Assembly (NCBI RefSeq): GCF_949987535.1 | Contig: NC_080066.1 | Span: 90,787,600-90,851,599 of the forward strand | Origin: Balaenoptera acutorostrata | Taxonomy: Eukaryota; Chordata; Mammalia; Artiodactyla; Balaenopteridae | Direction of reading: 5' to 3' | DNA: 64,000 nucleotides | Shown: piece by piece, positions 57,041 to 64,000 of the stretch | How positions within the stretch are numbered: position 1 is the first letter of the stretch | How the letters are laid out: each line of letters begins with the position of its first letter | Notes under the pieces: generated by a model | The model's input: only the letters and a program-made list of their open reading frames with translations | The model's database searches: none | What the model was told of the DNA's origin: nothing | Translations under genes and position numbers: made by a program

Positions 57041-60000
57041 CTAGGTTTCACATACATGTGTTAGTATACGATATTTGTTTTTCTCTTTCTGACTTACTTC
57101 ACTCTGTATGACAGTCTCTAGATCCATCCACATCTCAACAAATGACTCAATGTCGTTCCTTTTTATGGCTGAGTAATATTCCATTGTATATATGTACCAC
57201 ATCTTCTTTATCCATTCGTCTGTCAATGGGCATTTAGGTTGCTTCCAAGACCTGGCTATTGTAAACAGTGCTGCAATGAACATTGGGGTGCATGTGTCTT
57301 TTTGAATTACGGTTTTCTCTGGGTATATGCCCAGTAGTGGGATTGCTGGGTCATATGGTAATTCTATTTTTAGTTTTTTAAGGAACCTCCATACTGTTCT
57401 CCATAGTGGCTGTATCAATTTACATTCCCACCAACAGTGCAAGAGGGTTCCCTTTTCCCCACACCCTCTCCAGCATTTGTTGTTTGTAGATTTTCTGATG
57501 ATGCCCATTCTAACCAGTGCAAGGTGATACCTCATGGTAGTTTTGATTTGCATTTCTCTAATAATTAGTGATGTTGAGCAGCTTTTCATGTGCTTCTTGG
57601 CCATCTGTATGTCTTCTTTGGAGAAATGTCTATTTAGGTCTTCTGCCCATTTTTGGATTGGGGTGTTTGTTTCTTTCATATTGAGCTGCATGAGCTGTTT
57701 ATATATTTTGGAGATTAATCCTTTGTCAGTTGCTTCATTTGCAAATATTTTCTCCCATTCTGAGGGTTGTCTTTTCATCTTGTTTATGGTTTCCTTTGCT
57801 GTGCAAAAGTGTTGAACTTTCATTAGGTCCCATTTGTTTATTTTTGTTTTTATTTCCATTACTCTAGGAGGTGGATCAAAAAAGATCTTGCTGTGATTTA
57901 TTTCAAAGAGTGTTCTCCCTATGTTTCCTCTAAGAGTATTATAGTGTCCAGTGTTACATTTAGGTCTCAAATCTATTTTGAGTTTATTTTTGTTTATGGT
58001 GTTAGGGAGTGTTCTAATTTCATTCTTTTACATGTAGCTGTCCAGTTTTCCCAGCACCACTTATTGAAGAGACTGTCTTTTCTCCATTGTATATCTTTGC
58101 CTCCTTTGTCATAGATTAGTTGACCATAGGTGCGTGGGTTTATCTCTGGGCTTTCTATCTTGTTCCATTGATCTCTATTTCTGTTTTTGTGCCAGTACCA
58201 TATTGTCTTGATTACTGTAGCTTTGTAGTATAATTTGAAGTCAGGGTGTCTGATTCCTCCAGCTCTGTTTTTTTCCCTCAAGACTGCTTTGGCTATTCAG
58301 GGTCTTTTGTGCCTGCATACAAATTTTAAGATGATTTGTTCTAGTTCTGTAAAAAATGCCATTGGTAATTTGATAGGGATTGCATTGAATCTGTAGATTG
58401 CTTTGGGTAGTATAGTCATTTTCACAATATTGATTCTTCCAATCCAAGAACATGGTATATCTCTCCATCTGTTGGTATCATCTTTAATTTCTTTCATCAG
58501 TGCCTTATAGTTTTCTGCATACAGGTCTTTTGTCTCCCTAGGTAGGTTTATTCCTAAGTATTTTATTCTTTTTGTTGCAATAGTAAAAGGCAGTGTTTCC
58601 ATAATTTCTCTTTCAGATTTTTCATCATTAGTGTATAGGAATGCAAGAGATTTCTGTGCATTAATTTTGTATCCTGCAACTTTACCAAATTCATGGATTA
58701 GCTCTAGTAGTTTACTGGTTGCATTTTTAGGATTCTTTTTGTATAGTATCATGTCATCTGCAAACAGTGACAGTTTTACTTCTTCTTTTCGAATCTGTAT
58801 TCCATTTACTTCTTTTTCTTCTCTGATTGCTGTGGCCTGGACTTCCAAAACTATGTTGAATAATAGTGGTGAGAGTGGACATCCTTGTCTCGTTCCTGAT
58901 CTTAGAGGAAATGCTTTCAGTTTTTCACCATTGAGAAAGATGTTTGCTGTGGGTTTGTCATATATGGCCTTTATTACGTTGAGGTAGGTTCCCTCTATAC
59001 CCACTTTCTGGAGAGTTTTTATCATAAATCGGTGTTGAATTTTGTCAAAAGTTTTTCTGCATCTACTGAGATGATCATATGGTTTTTCTTCTTCAATTTG
59101 TTAATATGGTGCATCACATTTATTGATTTGTGTATATTGAAGAATCCTTGCATCCCTGGGATAAACCCCACTTGATCGTGGTGTATGATCCTTTTAATGT
59201 GTTGTTGGAATCTGTTTGCTAGTATTTTGTTGAGGATTTTTGTATCTATATTCATCAGTGATATTGGTCTGTAATTTTCTTTTTTTGTAGAATCTTTGTC
59301 TGGTTTTGGTATCAGGGGATGGGGGCCTCATAGAACGAGTTTAGGAGTGTTCCTTCCTCTGCAATTTTTGGAAGAGTTTGCGAAGGCTGGGTGTTAGCTC
59401 TTCTCTAAATGTTTGATAGAATTCACCTGTGAAGCCATCTGGTCCTGGACTTCTGTTTGTTGAAAGATTTTTAATCACAGTTTGAATTTCATTACTTGTG
59501 ATTGGTCTGTTCATATTTTCTGTTTCTTCCTGGTTCAGTTTTGGAAGGTTATACCTTCTAAGAAGTTGTCCATTTCTTCCAGGTTGTCCATTTTATTGGC
59601 ATAGTGTTGCTGGTAGTAGTCTGTTAGGATGCTTTGTATTTCTGCAGTGTCTGTTGTAACTTCTCCTTTTTCATTTCTAATTTTATTGATTTGAGTCCTC
59701 TCCCTCTGTTTCTTGATGAGTCTGGCTAATGGTTGATCAATTTTGTTTATCTTCTCAAAGAACCAGCTTTTAGTTTTATTGATCTTTGCTATTGTTTTCT
59801 TTGTTACTATTTCATTTATTTCTGCTCTGATCTTTATGGTTTCTTTCCTTCTGCTAACTTTTGGTTTTGTTTGTTCTTCTTACTCTAGTTTGTTTAGGTG
59901 TAAGGTTAGATTGTTTACTTGAGATTTTTCTTGTTTCTTGAGGTAGGCTTGTACATCTATAAACTTCCCTCTTAGAACTGCTTTTGCTGCATCCCATAAG

Positions 60001-60854
60001 TTTTGGATCGTTGTGTTTTCATTGTCATTTGTCTCTAGGTATTTTTTGCTATCCTCTTTGATTTCTTCAGTGATCTCTTGGTTATTTAGTAACGTATTGT
60101 TTAGCCTCCATATGTTTGTGTTTTTTACGTTTTTTTCTGTGTAATTAATTTCTAATCTCATAGCATTGTGGTCAGAAAAGATGCTTGATATGATTTCAAT
60201 TTTCTTAAATTTACTGAGGCTTGATTTGTGACCAAAGATGTGATCAATCCTGGAGAATGTTCCGTGCGCACTTGAGAAGAAAGTGTAATCTGCTGTTTTT
60301 GGATGGAATGTCCTATAAATATCAATTAAATCTATCTGGTCTATTGTGTCATTTAAAGCTTCTGTTTCCTTATTTATTTTCATTTTGGATGATCTGTCCA
60401 TTGGTGTAAGTGAGGTGTTAAAGTCCCCCACTATTATTGTGTTATTGTCGATTTCCTCTTTTATAGCTGTTAGCAGTTGCCTTATGTATTGAGGTGCTCC
60501 TATGTTGGGTGCATATAGGTTTATAATTGTTATATCTTCTTCTTGGATTGATCCCTTGATCATTATGTAGTGTCCTTCCTTGTTTCTTGTAACATTCTTT
60601 ATTTTAAAGTCTATTTTATCTGATATGAGTACAGCTACTCCAGTTTTCTTTTGATTTCCATTTGCATGGAATATCTTTTTCCATCCCCTCACTTTCAGTC
60701 TGTATGTGTCCTTACGTCTGAAGTGGGTCTCTTGTAGACATCATATATATGGGCCTTGTTTTTGTATCCATTCAGCAAGCCTGTGTGTTTTGGTTGGAGC
60801 ATTTAATCCATTCACGTTTAAGGTAATTATCGATATGTATGTTCCTGTTATCAT
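57041..60854 (-). pseudogene. L1 ORF2, least damaged in the window
   Basis: The ATG is at 60852-60854 (MITGTYISIITLNVNGLNAP). A Cys codon has become TGA at 60741-60743. After that the endonuclease is open to 59880 (VGDFNTSLTPMDRSS, SAHGTFSRIDHIFGHKSSL, SDHNAMRLEINY), where a TAA ends the frame. Frame breaks follow. RT: 59022-59255 and 58297-59025 ([35 protein letters not shown]). 57994-58281 is the thumb. 57041-57970 (309 residues) is the whole C-terminal part with [18 protein letters not shown], to the natural stop. All motif residues are recognisable, but the frame is not continuous. Confidence 0.9.
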
Positions 60855-60929
60855 TTTCTTAATTGTTTTGGGTTTGTTTTTGTAGGTCCTGTTCTTCTCT
60901 TGTGTTTCCCACTTAGAGAAGTTCCTTTA

Positions 60930-61815
60930 GCATTTGTTATAGAGCTGGTTTGGTGGTGCTGAATTCTCTTAGCTTGTGCTTGTCTGTAAAGCTTTTGAAT
61001 TCTCCATCCAATCTGAATGAGATCCTTGCCAGGTAGAGTAATCTTGGTTGTAGGTTCTTCCCTTTAATCACTTTAAGTATATCATGCCACTCCCTTCTGG
61101 CTTGTAGAGTTTCTGCTGAGAAATCAGCTGTTAACCTTATGGGAGTTCCCTTGTATGTTATTTGTCATTTTTCCCTTGCTGCTTTCAATAATTTTTCTTT
61201 GTCTTTAATTTCTGCCAATTTGATTACTATGTTTGTTGGCGTGTTTCTCCTTGGATTTATCCTGTATGGGACTCGCTGTGCTTCCTGGGCTTGGGTGGCT
61301 ATTTCCTTTCCAATGTCAGGGAAGTGTTCGACTATAATCTCTTCAAGTATTTTCTTGGGTCTTTTTTTCTCTCTTCTCCTTCTGGGACCCCTATAATGCG
61401 AATGTTGTTGAGTTTAATGTTGTCCCAGAGGTCTCTTAGGCTATCTTCATTTCTTTTCATTCTTTTTTTTTTAGTCTGTTCCACAGCCGTGAATTCCACC
61501 ATTCTGTCTTCTGGGTCACTTATCTGTTCTTCTGCCTCAGTCATTCTGCTATTGATTCCTTCTAGTGTAGTTTTCATTTCAGTTATTGTATTGTTCATCT
61601 GTTTGTTTGTTTTTTAATTCTTCTAGGTATTTGGTAAACATTTCTTGCATCTTCTTGATCTTTGCCTCCATTCTTTTTCCGAGGTCCTGGATCATCTTCA
61701 CTATCGTTATTCTGAATTCTTTTTCTGGAAGGTTGCCTATCTCCACTTCATTTAGTTGTTTTTCTAGGGTTTTATCTTGTTCCTTCATCTGGTATATAGC
61801 CCTCTGCCTTTTCAT
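60930..61815 (-). pseudogene. L1 ORF1, frameshifted
   Basis: Starts at 61815 (MKRQRAIYQMKEQDKTLEKQ) and runs through the coiled coil to about 61579. It continues in another frame at 61332-61598 (MNNTITEMKTTLEGINSRMT, then the RRM start NIKLNNIRIIGVPEGEERKK), where a further shift occurs. The C-terminal domain remains recognisable in DNA down to about 60930. Confidence 0.85.
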
Positions 61816-61937
61816 CTTGTCTATCTTTCTATGAATGTGGTTTTTGTTCCACAGGCTGCGGGATTGTAGTTCTTCTTGCTTCTGCTGTCTGCCCTCTGGT
61901 GGATGAGGATATCTAAAAGGCTTGATAGGAGGGACTC

Positions 61938-61953
61938 GTTTTTCTGTATTTTT
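61938..61953. repeat. Target-site duplication, right copy
   Basis: Exact partner of 56604-56619, directly at the L1 5' truncation point. Confidence 0.88.
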
Positions 61954-63672
61954 ATCTTTACTGGTGAGAACTATATTTTTCTATGTTCTTGTGTTGAGTA
62001 GCATCCTTTTTCTTCAACTTGAAAAACCCCCTTTAACACTTTTGTAAGGCCGATCTAGTGATTATAAATTCCTTCAGTTTTTGTCTGTCTGGGAAAGTTG
62101 TTTATCTCTCCTTCATTTCTGAAGGACAGCTTTTACAGGTATAGTATTATTGGTTGGCAGGTTTTTTTTTCTTTCAACATTTTGAATATATACTCCCAGT
62201 CTTTCTTGGCCTACAAGGTTTCTTCTGAGAAATCTGCTTAATAAGCTTATGGGGGTTCCCTTTTATGTGACAAGTTATGTTTCTCTTGCTGTTTTAAAAT
62301 TCCCTCTTTGCCATTGACTTTTGACAATTTAATGCATCTTGATGAAGACTTCTTTAGGTTCTACCTGGTTGGATTCTTTAGGCTTCACAAATCTATATGT
62401 CCATTTCCCTCCCCATATTTGGGAATCTTTCAGCCGTTATTCCTTTAATAATATTTGTGTCCCTCTCTCTTTCTTCTTCTTCTTGCTCCCAAATGTGTAT
62501 ACTGTTTCATTTAATGGTATCTCGTAAATTCTGTAGGCTTTCTTCACTCTTTCTAAATACCTTTTTTCTTATTGTTGCTCTGACAGTTCAATTTAGAATG
62601 ACCTGTCTTCAACTTTGCTGATTATTTCTTCTGCTTTATTCAGTCTGTTGTTAAATCTCTCTATTTTTTTTTTGTTTCATTGATTGATTTTAGCCTAGTC
62701 ATTATATTCTTCAGCTCCAGAATGAACTTCTCATTTGGTTCATGAACTGTTTGTTGTTGTTGTTGTTGTTGTTGTTGTTTTTAACTGTCTGCTTGTATTC
62801 TCTTGTAACTCACTAAACTTTTAGAAATAATTATTTTTAATTCTTTGTCAGACATTTCACAGATTGCTGTAGGGTCTCTTTCTGGAGATTTATTTTGTTC
62901 CTTTAGTGGAATCATGTTTCCTGATTCTTCATGATCCTTGTAGCCTTGTGTTTTTATCTGCACATTTGAATAAGCAGTCACTACTTCCAGTCTCTGTAGA
63001 GTGGCTTTAGCAGGGAAAGTCCTTCACCAGTCACCCTGGCCAGAAATTCTGTACAAGCTTGTTGGTAGAGTCCAGAGTTGGGCCAACTGGAAGGGTCTAC
63101 AGGGGGCCCAATGCCAGGGTCTGTGGGTGTGAAGACCAAGTGCTAGGGTCTGTAGATGGACAGTTATGGTGCCAAGGTCTGTAGGCAGGTGGTCCATGGG
63201 CAGGTAGATCTGCTGCCAGGGAGCCACAGGCCAGTTGTTGAGACCCATATGCTAGTTGAGAGCCCTCACCCATTTTTGTTTTTTAGGTGCCCTCAGGCAC
63301 TCTAGCTGTTCCAATTCCCTCAACGTTCTGGGTGAGGCACAACAGAAGTAGGTCTCTCAAGTAGCAACCCAAAAGGCTGAGGAAATCAAATGTTCATTTC
63401 ACTTTCTCTTTCCCCCGTGGGAGATCTTGTGGGCTAAGGGGAGCTCTCTTGGTGCTGTGCTGTTCTACTTTGGGGGAGGAGTGGCATTGGTAAAGTGAAA
63501 CTGTCCTTCTTAAACTTTTTGATGCATCTTTTCTCATTTCTGTGCTCCACTCAAGTGCCATAACCGTCTTCTAGATTCCAGAGTACTCATGAAAATATTT
63601 TCATCTGTGGATGTTTGTTAAATTGGTGTCTTGTGTGGGACAGGGGTTAAAACTCCAATCCCACAATCTTGA
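61954..63672 (-). mobile_element. Old L1, right part (inter-ORF, ORF1, 5' UTR)
   Basis: Continuation of 55632-56603 after the L1 insertion: the end of the inter-ORF (61954-62060), a decayed ORF1 (62060-62980) and a 5' UTR (63000-63672) ending TCAAGATTGTGG on the minus strand, a mutated start element. A (TTG)n run lies within ORF1. Confidence 0.72.
62750..62779. repeat. (TTG)n microsatellite
   Basis: About ten TTG units inside the ORF1 coiled-coil region of an old L1. Confidence 0.95.
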
Positions 63673-63689
63673 TGATATCACTCTTAATT

Positions 63690-64000
63690 TAAAGATATTT
63701 AAATCATTCAAAGTATCTTCTTTGATCTCAGTGGGATAGAACTAAAAATCTATAGCCAGAAAGAAAACTGGAAAATTCACAAATACTTGGAAATTAAGTA
63801 ACACACTCCTAAATAACCAATGGGTTAAAGAAGATTTGACAAGTGAAATCAGAAAATAACTTGAGACAATTTTTCTTTTAAATCACAACATACTAAAGCC
63901 TAAGGGATCCTACAAAGGCAGTATTCAGAGGGAAATTTATCACTGTAAACACCTATGTTAAAAAAAGAGAGGAGAAAATATCTAAATCAATTACCTAAAT
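63690..64000 (+). mobile_element. Old plus-strand L1 ORF2 fragment, running out of window
   Basis: Decayed ORF2 linker sequence before the RT on the plus strand: ctggaaaattcacaaatact, aataaccaatgggttaaaga, cagagggaaatttatcactg. It lies head-to-head with the old minus-strand L1 that ends at 63672. Confidence 0.7.

Larger units (their letters stand above)
56620..61937 (-). mobile_element. Youngest-looking L1, 5'-truncated, with 3' transduction
   Basis: A minus-strand L1: 3' UTR (56835-57040), ORF2 (57041-60854), ORF1 (about 60930-61815) and 122 bp of 5' UTR, truncated at 61937. The perfect 16-bp duplication shows that the insertion also contains 56620-56835, which is not L1: an outer A-tail, about 190 bp of unique DNA, then the L1's own A-rich tail. 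The same old L1 flanks both sides, so the insertion site is clear. Confidence 0.88.

Overview
This window is mammalian nuclear DNA, and I find no intact host gene in it. Nearly all of it is retrotransposon sequence: LINE-1 (L1) copies of several ages, five tRNA-derived SINEs, an ancient ERV-L-type provirus relic, LTR fragments, MIR and L2 fossils, and one hAT DNA-transposon relic. The SINEs start with a tRNA-Glu-like head (GGCTTCCCTGGTGGCGCAGTGG) carrying box A and box B, which is the CHR family of whales, hippos and ruminants. The youngest L1s have 3' UTR types that I recognise from whale and dolphin sequence. No BovB, Bov-tA or pig PRE-1 element was seen. I infer a cetacean, or at least Whippomorpha; this rests on repeat recognition and was not checked against a database.

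Layout. Positions 1-33024 are an almost unbroken stack of L1 elements, all on the minus strand (3' end left, 5' end right). In order they are: a 5' UTR (1-910); a 5' half (911-4486); an old L1M (4510-8790) carrying two insertions; an old L1 (8872-11690) with a SINE; a near full-length L1 (11690-18635); an ORF1 plus 5' UTR fragment (18645-20352); an old ORF2 (20357-22322) with a SINE; a near full-length L1 (22323-29425); an ORF2 fragment (29430-31203); and an old ORF1 plus 5' UTR (31204-33024) with a SINE. Positions 33025-41470 are the least repetitive part and hold an L2, a 5'-inverted L1 tail, two MIRs, an L1M tail and a hAT transposase relic. Positions 41490-46945 are a plus-strand L1, 46950-52265 an ERV-L relic with nested LTRs, and 52575-55630 a plus-strand 5'-truncated L1. 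Positions 55632-63672 are an old minus-strand L1 split by a younger L1 (56620-61937), and the window ends in a plus-strand L1 fragment.

Working together: an intact L1 would encode ORF1p (coiled coil, RRM and C-terminal domain, RNA chaperone) and ORF2p (APE-type endonuclease, reverse transcriptase, Cys-rich C-terminus), and would also mobilise the SINEs in trans. Every L1 ORF here is broken, so nothing in the window should be autonomously mobile. What the window preserves is a record of retrotransposition: target-site duplications, a 3' transduction by an L1, an apparent 3' transduction by a SINE, twin-priming inversion, tandem 5' UTR monomers, an L1-to-L1 patch that looks like gene conversion, and internal deletions.

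Element boundaries were read by eye from homology between copies in the window and are accurate to roughly 5-30 bp unless a target-site duplication fixes them. Subfamily names would need a repeat library.
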